A stretch of DNA of 64,000 bases from Meridianimaribacter flavus (GTDB lineage Bacteria > Bacteroidota > Bacteroidia > Flavobacteriales > Flavobacteriaceae). Under the pieces are notes generated by a model, which was given only the letters and a program-made list of their open reading frames with translations, ran no database searches and had not been told where the DNA came from. The stretch lies in assembly GCF_004366715.1 (NCBI RefSeq), contig NZ_SOQZ01000006.1:62001-126000 (forward strand), written 5' to 3'. Below are positions 17,961 to 26,663 of this stretch, one piece after another (position 1 is the stretch's first letter; the number at the start of each line of letters is the position of its first letter). Position numbers and translations under genes: made by a program.

Positions 17961-18049
17961 GCAAGCAAAACATAAAGCTTGCTTTTTTTGTTTTGTAGGT
18001 CTTTGTGTTTTCAAAGCTTAGCTTTGTAGGATCAACGCGGTTAATCCTC
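17961..18049 (+). repeat. Direct repeat copy 2 downstream of tRNA-Tyr
   Basis: An 89-base near copy of 17828-17915, separated from it by 45 unrelated bases. Differences are mainly an added T in the T-run, GTAGG for GTGGG, GCTTAGC for GCGTAGC, TGTAGG for TGCAGG and CGCGG for CGCAG. The three hairpins are preserved. From 18050 to the peptidase start at 18158 nothing further is recognised. Confidence 0.85.
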
Positions 18050-18157
18050 CATGAAAACTTACTAGTTTCTCTCCAGTCTTAACGTTTATTTAGAGGCACA
18101 ATTTTAAAAATAGTTTTAACTTACGGTTCTTAAAATTAATAGCAAATCCATAAATGT

Positions 18158-19726
18158 ATGATTTCAAATAAAATAATTAGAAATACTTTTCTAGCCTTGT
18201 TTTTAATGACATTTTCAGCGTATTCTCAAAATAAAGAGGAAAACAAAGTAGTTGAGGACATTATTAAAGAAGCAAATGAAAATTCACAATTAGAATCCTT
18301 AGCACACCATTTATTAGATGTAATTGGTCCAAGATTGGTTGGGACACCTCAAATGAAACAAGCCAATGATTGGGTGGTTGATACCTATGATGATTGGGGA
18401 ATTTCTGCAGAAAACGAACAATGGGGAGAATGGAAAGCTTGGGAAAGAGGTATTACTCATGTGGATATGGTATCACCAAGAGTGCAGTCGTTAGAAGGAA
18501 TGCAGTTAGCTTGGAGTCCAAGTACACCACAAGAAGGTATTACGGCTGAGGTAATTGCTATACCTAGAATTAAAGATTCTTTAGATTTTGTAAAATGGCT
18601 GCCAAATGTAAAAGGGAAGTTTGTACTAACTTCTATGAAGCAAATTACAGGTCGACCAGATGAAAATTGGGAAGAATTTGCAACCGAAACATCCTATGAA
18701 CGTATGAAGCAACAACGTGATTCATTGACTAAGGAATGGTTGCAAAATATAGCAAGAACAGGTTATGGTAGAAGAGGTATTATTAAAGCTTTTGAAGATG
18801 CAGGAGCAGCAGGAATATTGTCTTCATATTGGTCTAAAGGGTTTGGTGTGAATAGAATTTTTAGTTCACGTACTGATAATATTCCAACTTTAGATATTGA
18901 AATGGAAGATTATACAATGCTTTACAGACTTGCTGAGAGTGGTAATACGCCAACTTTAAAAGTAGTTGCACAATCCAAAGATTTAGGAGTAGTACCAACT
19001 TTTAATACAATAGGTAAAATAGAAGGAAAAGAATTGCCAAACGAATATGTTATTCTTTCAGCGCATTTAGATTCTTGGGATGGTGCAACAGGAGCAACCG
19101 ATAATGGTACAGGTACTATTTTAATGATGGAAGTAATGCGAATCCTTAAAAAAGTATATCCTAACCCAAAGCGTACCATTTTAGTAGGGCATTGGGGAAG
19201 TGAAGAACAAGGTCTTAATGGATCAAGAGCGTTTGTTGAAGACCACCCTGAAATTGTAGAACATGTACAAGCTGTTTTTAATCAGGATAATGGTACAGGT
19301 CGCGTTATAGAAATTTCTGGTGCTGGATATTTAAATGCATACGACTATATTTCAAGATGGATGTATCCTGTTCCAAGAGAAATAAAAGACCAAATAAAAA
19401 CCGATTTCCCTGGTTCGCCTAGTAGTGGAGGCTCAGATAATGCATCTTTTGTGGCGGCTGGTGTTCCTGCATTTTATTTGAGTGCTTTAGATTGGTCATA
19501 CCGAAAATATACGTGGCATACCAACAGAGATACTTATGATAAAATTGTTTTTGATGACGTAAGAAGTAATGTTATTTTAACTGCAATTATGGCTTATATG
19601 GCATCAGAGGATCCTAATCTAGCTTCTAGAGAAAAAATTGTATTGCCTATTGACCCAAGAACAGGAGAACAAAAAATATGGCCTGAGCAACGTTCACCAA
19701 AACGAAGAGGAGGTTTAGATGATTAA
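18158..19726 (+). CDS. Secreted M28-family zinc peptidase
   Basis: A 522-residue protein with a signal peptide (through TFSAYSQ, about residue 24). It shows the co-catalytic zinc aminopeptidase pattern of family M28. SAHLDSWDGATGATDNGTG carries the first zinc ligand His303, and the bridging Asp lies in TDNGTG. GHWGSEEQGLNGS holds the catalytic Glu pair, SGGSDNASF follows, and a final His lies in YTWHTNRDTYDKI. An N-terminal protease-associated-like region precedes the catalytic domain. It probably releases amino acids from peptides in the periplasm or outside the cell. The stop overlaps the start of the next gene by 8 bases. Confidence 0.93.
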   Translation: MISNKIIRNTFLALFLMTFSAYSQNKEENKVVEDIIKEANENSQLESLAHHLLDVIGPRLVGTPQMKQANDWVVDTYDDWGISAENEQWGEWKAWERGITHVDMVSPRVQSLEGMQLAWSPSTPQEGITAEVIAIPRIKDSLDFVKWLPNVKGKFVLTSMKQITGRPDENWEEFATETSYERMKQQRDSLTKEWLQNIARTGYGRRGIIKAFEDAGAAGILSSYWSKGFGVNRIFSSRTDNIPTLDIEMEDYTMLYRLAESGNTPTLKVVAQSKDLGVVPTFNTIGKIEGKELPNEYVILSAHLDSWDGATGATDNGTGTILMMEVMRILKKVYPNPKRTILVGHWGSEEQGLNGSRAFVEDHPEIVEHVQAVFNQDNGTGRVIEISGAGYLNAYDYISRWMYPVPREIKDQIKTDFPGSPSSGGSDNASFVAAGVPAFYLSALDWSYRKYTWHTNRDTYDKIVFDDVRSNVILTAIMAYMASEDPNLASREKIVLPIDPRTGEQKIWPEQRSPKRRGGLDD

Positions 19727-20900
19727 ATCTAAATTAAAAGTATATGCGTTAGTTGTTGCTTCTTTGTTGGTTTTGACCTGTAAGGAAAAAGAAGTAGCAG
19801 CACCTTTTCATGTAGCAAATCTTTTTGATAGTAACCAACCCAATACACTTGGGCTTACTGAGGCTAAAAACAAAGAAACAGTTACTATTTTTGCACCTAC
19901 AGAGAACGAAAACAAATACAATCATGGAGTGGTGTTATTTCCTTTTAAACACATGCTCTATGCGCAATGGCAGAGTTCTTCGGTAGATGAAGATGGAGAA
20001 GATACTCAAGTGTTTTATTCTAGAAGTTATGACGGAAAAGTTTGGAGCAAACCTATTGCGCTAACATTAACATCTAGTTCAAAAATCACTACAAGTGGAG
20101 GTTGGTGGAGTAATGGTGAAACACTTGTGGCTTACATTTGTGTATGGCCAAAAGACGAAGCTAATCCTAAACAAGGTTATACAGAGTATATGACTTCAAG
20201 TAATGGAGTAGATTGGTCAACTCCTAAAAAAGTTACTGATAAATTAGGAAATCCTATTTTAGGAATCATTGAGCAAGATGTACATGCAGTGCCTAATAGA
20301 AGAGTTGTAACTGCTTTTCATATGCAACCTGGTTTAAAAATCACACCTTTTTATACTGATGACCCTTTAGGAATATCTGGTTGGCAAGCAGGAAAGATGA
20401 AAAATTTGCCTTCTGATAAAAATATGAGTAGAGCAATTGAACCTAGTTGGTTTTACAGGAAAAAGGACAAAGCTATAGTTATGGTGTTTAGAGATCAAGA
20501 AAGTACGTTTAAAAAATTGGCATCAGTAAGTTATGACAATGGAGTAACATGGACGATGCCTCAATTGGTTGATACTCCTGATTCCAGGGCAAAACAGAGT
20601 GCAGGTAATTTACCAGATGGAACTGCGTTTATGGTCAATAATCCTTCAGGAAGCAAAACAAGAATTCCATTAGTTGTAACACTTAGTGAAGATGGTTTTT
20701 TGTTTGATAAAGCCTTTTTGTTGCGTAGCGGAAACGAATCTGATTTACAACCTATGCGATTTGAAGGTAAATATAAACGAGTAGGTTATAGCTACCCTAA
20801 AAGCGTAATTTGGAATAATTACCTTTATGTGTCTTATGCTACAAATAAAGAAGATGTAGAATTAACGAGAGTTCCTATTGAGAGCTTGAAAATAGATTAA
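19719..20900 (+). CDS. Sialidase-fold (BNR repeat) lipoprotein
   Basis: A 393-residue protein with a lipoprotein signal: hydrophobic helix then LLVLTCKEKE, with the lipid-modified Cys at residue 21. The body contains Asp-box repeats of the sialidase/BNR propeller, including YSRSYDGKVWSKP, TSSNGVDWSTP and SVSYDNGVTWTMP. True sialidase activity cannot be claimed, because the Arg triad is not clear. It is translationally coupled to the upstream M28 peptidase (8-base overlap), so both may act on the same external substrate, perhaps a glycoprotein. A strong terminator follows. Confidence 0.8.
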   Translation: MIKSKLKVYALVVASLLVLTCKEKEVAAPFHVANLFDSNQPNTLGLTEAKNKETVTIFAPTENENKYNHGVVLFPFKHMLYAQWQSSSVDEDGEDTQVFYSRSYDGKVWSKPIALTLTSSSKITTSGGWWSNGETLVAYICVWPKDEANPKQGYTEYMTSSNGVDWSTPKKVTDKLGNPILGIIEQDVHAVPNRRVVTAFHMQPGLKITPFYTDDPLGISGWQAGKMKNLPSDKNMSRAIEPSWFYRKKDKAIVMVFRDQESTFKKLASVSYDNGVTWTMPQLVDTPDSRAKQSAGNLPDGTAFMVNNPSGSKTRIPLVVTLSEDGFLFDKAFLLRSGNESDLQPMRFEGKYKRVGYSYPKSVIWNNYLYVSYATNKEDVELTRVPIESLKID

Positions 20901-20902
20901 TA

Positions 20903-20936
20903 AAAAAACCTCATAATTTAATTATGAGGTTTTTTT
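20903..20936. terminator. Bidirectional terminator between lipoprotein gene and metK
   Basis: AACCTCATAAT and ATTATGAGGTT pair around TTA with A and T runs on either side, between convergent genes. Confidence 0.92.
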
Positions 20937-20957
20937 TGAGCTTCAATATGTTATAGT

Positions 20958-22211
20958 TTATAAGCCAAAAGCAGTTTTAACTTTGTCTACATAATCAAGT
21001 TTTTCCCAAGTAAACAATTCAACATCAACTGTAATTGGTTCACCATTTGGTTGTTCAAAGGTTTTGGAAACAGTTTCAGGAGTTCGTCCCATGTGTCCGT
21101 AAGCAGCTGTTTCGCTATACATTGGTTGTCTAAGTTTTAGTCGAGATTCAATGGCAGCAGGACGCATGTCAAAAATTTCAGAAACCTTATTGGCAATTTC
21201 TCCGTCAGTCATATTAAACGGACAAGTACCGTAAGTGTCAATGAAAATTCCCATAGGTTCAACCACTCCAATAGCATAACTTACTTGCACTAAAACTTCA
21301 TCGCAAACACCAGCTGCAACTAGGTTTTTGGCAATGTGTCTGGTTGCGTAAGCTGCACTTCTGTCTACTTTACTTGGGTCTTTTCCGCTAAAAGCACCAC
21401 CACCATGGGCACCTTTTCCACCATAAGTATCAACAATAATTTTTCGTCCTGTTAAACCAGTGTCACCATGTGGTCCACCAATAACAAATTTACCAGTTGG
21501 GTTAATGTGGTAAGTAATGTCATCATTAAACAAGGCTTGAATGTCTTCAGGTAATTTTGAAATAACTCTAGGAATCAGGATATCGATAATATCTTTCCTT
21601 ATTTTTGAAAGCATTGCTTCGTCATTATCAAAATCGTCATGCTGTGTAGATATCACTATAGAGTCTATGCGTTGAGGTATATTGTCATCACTATATTCAA
21701 TGGTAACCTGACTTTTAGAGTCTGGTCTTAAATAGGTAATGTCTTTTTGTTCTCTTCTTAAATCAGCAAGTTCTTTTAGTATTCGGTGAGATAAATCTAA
21801 AGCAAGAGGCATGAAGTTTTCAGTTTCTCTTGTTGCGTAACCAAACATCATTCCTTGGTCGCCAGCACCTTGTTCTTCTTTAGAAGCTCTGTCAACACCT
21901 CTATTGATATCATCTGATTGCTCATGAATAGCAGATAAAACACCACAAGAATTTCCGTCAAACATGTATTCGCCTTTAGTGTAGCCAATAGCATTAATAG
22001 TATCTCTTGCTATTTTTTGAACATCTAAATAAATATTCGATTTTACTTCGCCAGCAAGTACTACTTGTCCTGTAGTTACTAAGGTTTCGCAAGCTACTTT
22101 AGACTCAGGGTCAAAAGCTAAAAAGTTGTCTATTAGTGCGTCGCTAATTTGGTCTGCTACTTTATCTGGATGTCCTTCTGATACACTTTCAGATGTAAAT
22201 AAATACGCCAT
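20958..22211 (-). CDS. metK: S-adenosylmethionine synthetase
   Basis: A 417-residue cytoplasmic enzyme that joins methionine and ATP to make SAM. Signatures are [18 protein letters not shown] near the start, [12 protein letters not shown] (methionine/ATP loop) and [19 protein letters not shown] (P-loop-like). I chose the ATG at 22211, giving [17 protein letters not shown]. An in-frame ATG 45 bases further upstream would add 15 residues foreign to the family. The gene is preceded by a canonical promoter and a leader of about 110 bases that contains a SAM-II-like aptamer, so SAM feedback at the RNA level is likely. Confidence 0.97.
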   Translation of the reverse strand: MAYLFTSESVSEGHPDKVADQISDALIDNFLAFDPESKVACETLVTTGQVVLAGEVKSNIYLDVQKIARDTINAIGYTKGEYMFDGNSCGVLSAIHEQSDDINRGVDRASKEEQGAGDQGMMFGYATRETENFMPLALDLSHRILKELADLRREQKDITYLRPDSKSQVTIEYSDDNIPQRIDSIVISTQHDDFDNDEAMLSKIRKDIIDILIPRVISKLPEDIQALFNDDITYHINPTGKFVIGGPHGDTGLTGRKIIVDTYGGKGAHGGGAFSGKDPSKVDRSAAYATRHIAKNLVAAGVCDEVLVQVSYAIGVVEPMGIFIDTYGTCPFNMTDGEIANKVSEIFDMRPAAIESRLKLRQPMYSETAAYGHMGRTPETVSKTFEQPNGEPITVDVELFTWEKLDYVDKVKTAFGL

Positions 22212-22239
22212 AAATAATAAATGTAATATTACGAAGGGA

Positions 22240-22257
22240 TTTGACGAAAGCGTCAAA
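22240..22257 (-). promoter_or_regulatory. Hairpin between metK aptamer and start codon
   Basis: TTTGACG and CGTCAAA pair around a four-base loop, 29 bases upstream of the metK start. No T-run follows, so it is not a classic terminator. It could be part of the expression platform of the aptamer upstream. Confidence 0.4.
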
Positions 22258-22267
22258 GGAAGTTTAC

Positions 22268-22320
22268 ACTGTCCTTTAGCATTTTTTAATGAGGTTGCAA
22301 TCAGTCAAATCTCTCCTCTA
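22268..22320 (-). promoter_or_regulatory. SAM-II-like riboswitch in the metK leader
   Basis: Read on the minus strand the leader contains GATTTGACTGATTGCA, an A-rich linker and TGCTAAAGGACAG. These match the SAM-II aptamer in order and spacing: the GAUUU loop segment, UUGC pairing with GC-U-AA (bulged U), and a pyrimidine-rich CT pairing with GG. A short outer stem GAGG/CCTC (22315-22318 with 22291-22294) encloses the loop but needs a bulge, which lowers certainty. Position directly before metK supports the call. Confidence 0.6.
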
Positions 22321-22330
22321 AATTTGGCTA

Positions 22331-22360
22331 CAAATGTACAGATAAAATTATAATGGCAAA
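22331..22360 (-). promoter_or_regulatory. Promoter of metK
   Basis: On the minus strand TTTG (22357-22360), 18 bases and TACATTTG (22331-22338) form a canonical Bacteroidota promoter. The rest of the region to the ppc start at 22587 shows no gene or clear site. Confidence 0.75.
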
Positions 22361-22586
22361 ACGCTTTGTCTAAAAAAGAAACCTTTGGTTTTTATTCATT
22401 TAATTAAAAGGTGGTACATTATTGATGAATAATGGTTTTCAGAAAAATGGAATAGAATCTCGATTTTAAAAAATAATTTTCAGTTTAATAGCTTTTAATT
22501 CATAATTCTGTAAAATTCAGAAAAGGCTCTTGTCTTTTGCTCTAGCTTGAGTATTTTTATAGTTACCATTTATAAGATTTAAAATT

Positions 22587-25172
22587 ATGTCTACACCACC
22601 TAAATTAACCCGATTTAAGCAAAATGTACTCTCTAAGTATCAGATATACAATAGTATATTTATGACTTTGCCGTTTGATGCTATTTCAAAAACAGGTGTT
22701 TTATTGCCTCTGTTTCATGAAACCTGTAAAAAGGGCTTTGAAAATGGAGATAACCCAACAACCATTGTAGATACTTTTTTTAAAAAATATCAAGCGAGAC
22801 GTTCGCACGAAAGCCAAATAAATTTGCTTTTTAGGTTTATACAATACATTGAGAGGCAAGTGGTGCTTTTTGATGCTATAGAAGACGCAGCGTTTCCAAT
22901 TGTGAATAATATGGATGGTATTGGTACGCTGAGAAGCTTGAAAGAGTCTGTAGTGTCAGAGCATAATGCTGAGATGCTTCAAAAATACCTCGAAGAATTT
23001 AAAGTGAGAATAGTGCTTACAGCGCATCCTACACAGTTTTATCCAGGTTCGGTTTTAGGGATTATTACCGATTTATCAGCTGCTATTAAAAACAATGATT
23101 TGTTGTTGATTAATGATTTGTTGGCGCAACTAGGTAAAACACCTTTCTTTAAACATAAAAAACCAACACCTTATGATGAGGCTGTAAGTTTAATATGGTA
23201 TTTAGAAAACGTGTTCTATCATTCCTTTGGAACAATTTTCGATTATATTCAACAGAATATTTTTGATGATAAACCTGTTAAAAACGATATTATAAATATT
23301 GGCTTTTGGCCTGGTGGTGATAGAGACGGTAACCCGTTTGTAACTCCAGAAATTACGAAACAAGTTGCAAAACGTTTAAAGCAAACAGTGCTTAAAAACT
23401 ATTACAGAGATGTAAGAAAGTTGAGAAGAAAACTAACATTTAAGGATGTTGAAGATAAAATCACGAGTTTAGAGCATAGACTATATAATGCGTTTGTTGA
23501 TGCCGATTCAAAGTCTATCATTCAGTTAGATGAGTTTGTGTCTGAACTTAAAGACATCAAAAATATTTTAAATAAAGAGCACCAGTCTCTATATGAAAAA
23601 GATGTAATTAGTCTTATCAATAAAACGCATCTTTTCGGTTTTCACTTTGCTAACTTGGATATAAGACAGGATAGTAGAGCGCATGATAAGGTGTTTACTG
23701 CAATGGTGGATAGGCTTATTGAAAGTGGTAGTGCTATTTTTCCAAAAGATTATAATACGTTGTCTCCTGAAAAGCAAGTTGAAGTGCTTTCTAAAGTTGA
23801 AGGAAGTGTCGATTTAGGCTTGTTTGAAGATGAAGAAGTGCTAAAGACTTTAAATACCATTAAAGCAATAAAAGAAATTCAAGATAATAATGGCGAAAGT
23901 GCCGCAAACCGATACATTATCAGTAATAACCAAACGACTTTAAATGTAATGCAGCTATATGCTATGTTAAAATTGGTTGCGTTTCAAGATAAACTTACTG
24001 TAGATATTGGCCCTCTATTTGAAACCATAACAGATTTAGAAAATGCGCATTTGGTGATGGAGGAACTCTATACTAACCCAGCTTACAAAGCGCATTTAAA
24101 ATCTAGAGGTAATAAACAAACGATTATGTTAGGGTTTTCTGATGGAACTAAAGATGGTGGTTATCTTATGGCAAATTGGGCAATCTTTAAGGCAAAAGAG
24201 CGATTAACTAAGGTCTCTAGAAAGTATGATGTTACGGTTATTTTCTTTGATGGTAGAGGAGGTCCACCTGCTAGAGGTGGTGGAAAAACACATCAGTTTT
24301 ATGCATCTTTAGGTCCAACGATTGAAGATAAAGAAGTGCAGTTGACTATACAAGGGCAAACCATAAGTTCAAATTTTGGAACCTTAGATTCGTCGCAATA
24401 CAACTTAGAGCAATTGATAAGTTCTGGTATTTATAACAGAATGAACGAGAAGAACAATTTGTTATCTGAAGCGAATACAGCAGTAATGGATGATTTGGCA
24501 AAAATAAGCCTAAAAACTTATATGGATTTTAAAGGTCATCCAATGTTTATTCCTTATTTGGAACGTATGAGTACTCTAAAATATTACGCTAAAACCAATA
24601 TTGGAAGTAGACCATCAAAAAGAGGGAAGTCTGATGCTTTGGTGTTTTCAGACTTGAGAGCAATTCCGTTTGTGGGTTCTTGGAGTCAGTTAAAGCAAAA
24701 TGTTCCTGGATTTTTTGGGGTTGGTACGGCTTTGAAACACTATGAAGATAATGATGAGTTTGATAGAGTAAAGAAACTGTACAATGAGTCTAGCTTTTTC
24801 AAAACTCTTATCGAAAACAGTATGATGTCATTATCTAAATCTTTTTTTGATTTAACAAAATACATGGCTGAAGACGAGGAGTTTGGAGAGTTTTGGAAAA
24901 TTATTTATCAAGAATATGAAACCACTAAGAGGTTGTTGTTAAAGCTTACAGGATATAAAACTTTAATGGAAAATGAACCGTCTGGTAAGGCTTCAATTGA
25001 AGTTAGAGAGTCTATTGTGTTGCCTCTGTTGACTATTCAGCAGTATGCACTTAAAAAGTTGCAAGAACTTCAAAAAGAAAAAGTAAAAGATGAGGCTCAA
25101 ATTCAAATTTTTGAAAAGATAGTTACGAGGTCCTTATTTGGTAATATAAACGCTAGTAGAAATTCAGCTTAA
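22587..25172 (+). CDS. ppc: Phosphoenolpyruvate carboxylase
   Basis: An 861-residue cytoplasmic enzyme that carboxylates PEP to oxaloacetate, refilling the TCA cycle and feeding aspartate-family synthesis. Motifs present are the catalytic His in TAHPTQFYPGS near residue 147, GGDRDGNPFVT near residue 244, GFSDGTKDGGYLMANW, and FDGRGGPPARGGGKTH, which corresponds to the FHGRGG loop. The protein ends RNSA where classical PEPCs end with the invariant NTG. This variant C-terminus is worth noting because the terminal Gly lies at the active site in known enzymes. It is slightly shorter than the E. coli enzyme. A terminator follows. Confidence 0.95.
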   Translation: MSTPPKLTRFKQNVLSKYQIYNSIFMTLPFDAISKTGVLLPLFHETCKKGFENGDNPTTIVDTFFKKYQARRSHESQINLLFRFIQYIERQVVLFDAIEDAAFPIVNNMDGIGTLRSLKESVVSEHNAEMLQKYLEEFKVRIVLTAHPTQFYPGSVLGIITDLSAAIKNNDLLLINDLLAQLGKTPFFKHKKPTPYDEAVSLIWYLENVFYHSFGTIFDYIQQNIFDDKPVKNDIINIGFWPGGDRDGNPFVTPEITKQVAKRLKQTVLKNYYRDVRKLRRKLTFKDVEDKITSLEHRLYNAFVDADSKSIIQLDEFVSELKDIKNILNKEHQSLYEKDVISLINKTHLFGFHFANLDIRQDSRAHDKVFTAMVDRLIESGSAIFPKDYNTLSPEKQVEVLSKVEGSVDLGLFEDEEVLKTLNTIKAIKEIQDNNGESAANRYIISNNQTTLNVMQLYAMLKLVAFQDKLTVDIGPLFETITDLENAHLVMEELYTNPAYKAHLKSRGNKQTIMLGFSDGTKDGGYLMANWAIFKAKERLTKVSRKYDVTVIFFDGRGGPPARGGGKTHQFYASLGPTIEDKEVQLTIQGQTISSNFGTLDSSQYNLEQLISSGIYNRMNEKNNLLSEANTAVMDDLAKISLKTYMDFKGHPMFIPYLERMSTLKYYAKTNIGSRPSKRGKSDALVFSDLRAIPFVGSWSQLKQNVPGFFGVGTALKHYEDNDEFDRVKKLYNESSFFKTLIENSMMSLSKSFFDLTKYMAEDEEFGEFWKIIYQEYETTKRLLLKLTGYKTLMENEPSGKASIEVRESIVLPLLTIQQYALKKLQELQKEKVKDEAQIQIFEKIVTRSLFGNINASRNSA

Positions 25173-25196
25173 TATTTCTTCTTAATATATGATAGT

Positions 25197-25229
25197 AAAA
25201 AACCTCGAAGAATATCTTCGAGGTTTTTT
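25197..25229. terminator. Terminator after ppc
   Basis: AACCTCGAAGA and TCTTCGAGGTT pair around a short loop, with A and T runs. It is shared between convergent ppc and amtB. Confidence 0.9.
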
Positions 25230-25290
25230 GAGCAATTAATAATTAATAGTAATCAATTGTTGTAGGAATTTCATGTAGATTTCGATGTGT

Positions 25291-26607
25291 CTATTCATCG
25301 TATTCTCTCTGTCTTTTTCCTGGATAGGCAATTGAGCCATGTTCAGAAATATCTAAACCTTGTATTTCTTCTTCTTCTGTTACACGTAACCCAAAAGTAT
25401 ATTTAAGAATACCAAATACAATTATAGATAAAACGATTGCCCAAACTGCGTAAGCTAATACTCCAATGGCTTGAGCGCCTAATTGCGCAAATCCACCTCC
25501 ATTAAATAGTCCAATACCAGTATCACCATCAACTCCCCAAAGACCAATAACTAAAGTTCCCCAAGCACCAGCTACACCATGCACTGATGCGGCTCCAATT
25601 GCATCATCAATTTTGAGTTTCTTTTCAATAAATTCAATAGAGAATACTACAATAACACCTCCAATTAAACCAGCTAAAAGAGCTCCGCCTGCTGTCATGT
25701 TTCCGCAACCAGCAGTAATACTTACTAAACCAGCCAAAGCACCATTTAAGGTTTGAGCTAAGTTTGGTTTTCCGTACCAAATCCATGTAGTGATAAGTGC
25801 TCCAAGACCACCTGCTGCAGCTGCAAGGTTAGTAATTAAAACAACTGTTGAAGCTGCTGAAGAGTCATCTCCTCCCCAAGCTAGTTGAGAACCTCCATTA
25901 AATCCAAACCATCCTAACCATAGAATAAATACTCCTAAAGTAGCTAGTACTTGGTTGTGACCTGGAATAGGGATTACTTTTCCGTCTACAAACTTTCCAA
26001 TTCTTGGACCTACCATAAAAGCAGCAACTAAAGCTGCCCATCCACCAACTGAATGTACAATAGATGAACCTGCAAAGTCAATAAACTCAGCTGGCATAGA
26101 TTCGCTGTTTAACCATCCTCCATTCCATTCCCAGCCACCTGCAATTGGATATATAAAAGCTGTCATAACTATCGAGAAGATAGCATAAGTTGTGTATTTT
26201 GTTCGTCCTGCAATAGCTCCAGATACTATTGTTGCTGCTGTGGCAGCAAACATGGTTTGGAAAAATAAGTCAGCACCTTCGCCTTGCATTAATCCGCTCC
26301 AAAAAAACCATCCGTTTTCAGAGTCTCCATACATTAATGAGTATCCAATAAACCAAAATGATATTGAACCTACGCAGATGTCTAAGAGGTTTTTCATTGC
26401 TATGTTTACAGCGTTTTTAGATCTTGTCATTCCGGATTCTACTAGAGTGAATCCAGCTTGCATAAAGAATACTAAGATGCCTGCAAGAAGCATCCATAGC
26501 ATACTCATGTCTCCTTTTATTGCGCTTACAGCATCTTCCAGATTTTTTGTGGTAGCTGTAGCATCTTGCGCTAATAAAAAGTGTGTAATTGAAAATAAAG
26601 TTGTCAT
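25291..26607 (-). CDS. amtB: Ammonium transporter
   Basis: A 438-residue inner-membrane channel for ammonium, homologous to AmtB/Rh proteins. A cleaved N-terminal signal is likely (ending LLAQ near residue 14), followed by about eleven membrane helices. The two pore histidines lie in SSIVHSVGGWAAL and AASVHGVAGAWG. The Phe/Trp gate region (WFFWSGLMQ) and the cytoplasmic tail (LRVTEEEEIQGLDISEHG) are also typical; such a tail is where PII proteins dock. No glnB/glnK gene is adjacent. The gene follows a porin gene by 56 bases in the same direction. Confidence 0.96.
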   Translation of the reverse strand: MTTLFSITHFLLAQDATATTKNLEDAVSAIKGDMSMLWMLLAGILVFFMQAGFTLVESGMTRSKNAVNIAMKNLLDICVGSISFWFIGYSLMYGDSENGWFFWSGLMQGEGADLFFQTMFAATAATIVSGAIAGRTKYTTYAIFSIVMTAFIYPIAGGWEWNGGWLNSESMPAEFIDFAGSSIVHSVGGWAALVAAFMVGPRIGKFVDGKVIPIPGHNQVLATLGVFILWLGWFGFNGGSQLAWGGDDSSAASTVVLITNLAAAAGGLGALITTWIWYGKPNLAQTLNGALAGLVSITAGCGNMTAGGALLAGLIGGVIVVFSIEFIEKKLKIDDAIGAASVHGVAGAWGTLVIGLWGVDGDTGIGLFNGGGFAQLGAQAIGVLAYAVWAIVLSIIVFGILKYTFGLRVTEEEEIQGLDISEHGSIAYPGKRQREYDE

Positions 26608-26663
26608 TATAAAAAAATTAAATATTATTTAGTTTAAGAGTAGTAGTTAAGTTCATGGTGGAT

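Noticed and set aside
19719-20900. Calling the BNR lipoprotein a true sialidase
   Set aside because: Asp-box repeats show the fold, but the catalytic Arg triad and Tyr/Glu pair cannot be assigned with confidence.
22212-22256. Upstream in-frame start of metK
   Set aside because: It adds 15 residues ([15 protein letters not shown]) not found in the family and would run through the leader hairpin; [16 protein letters not shown] is the natural start.
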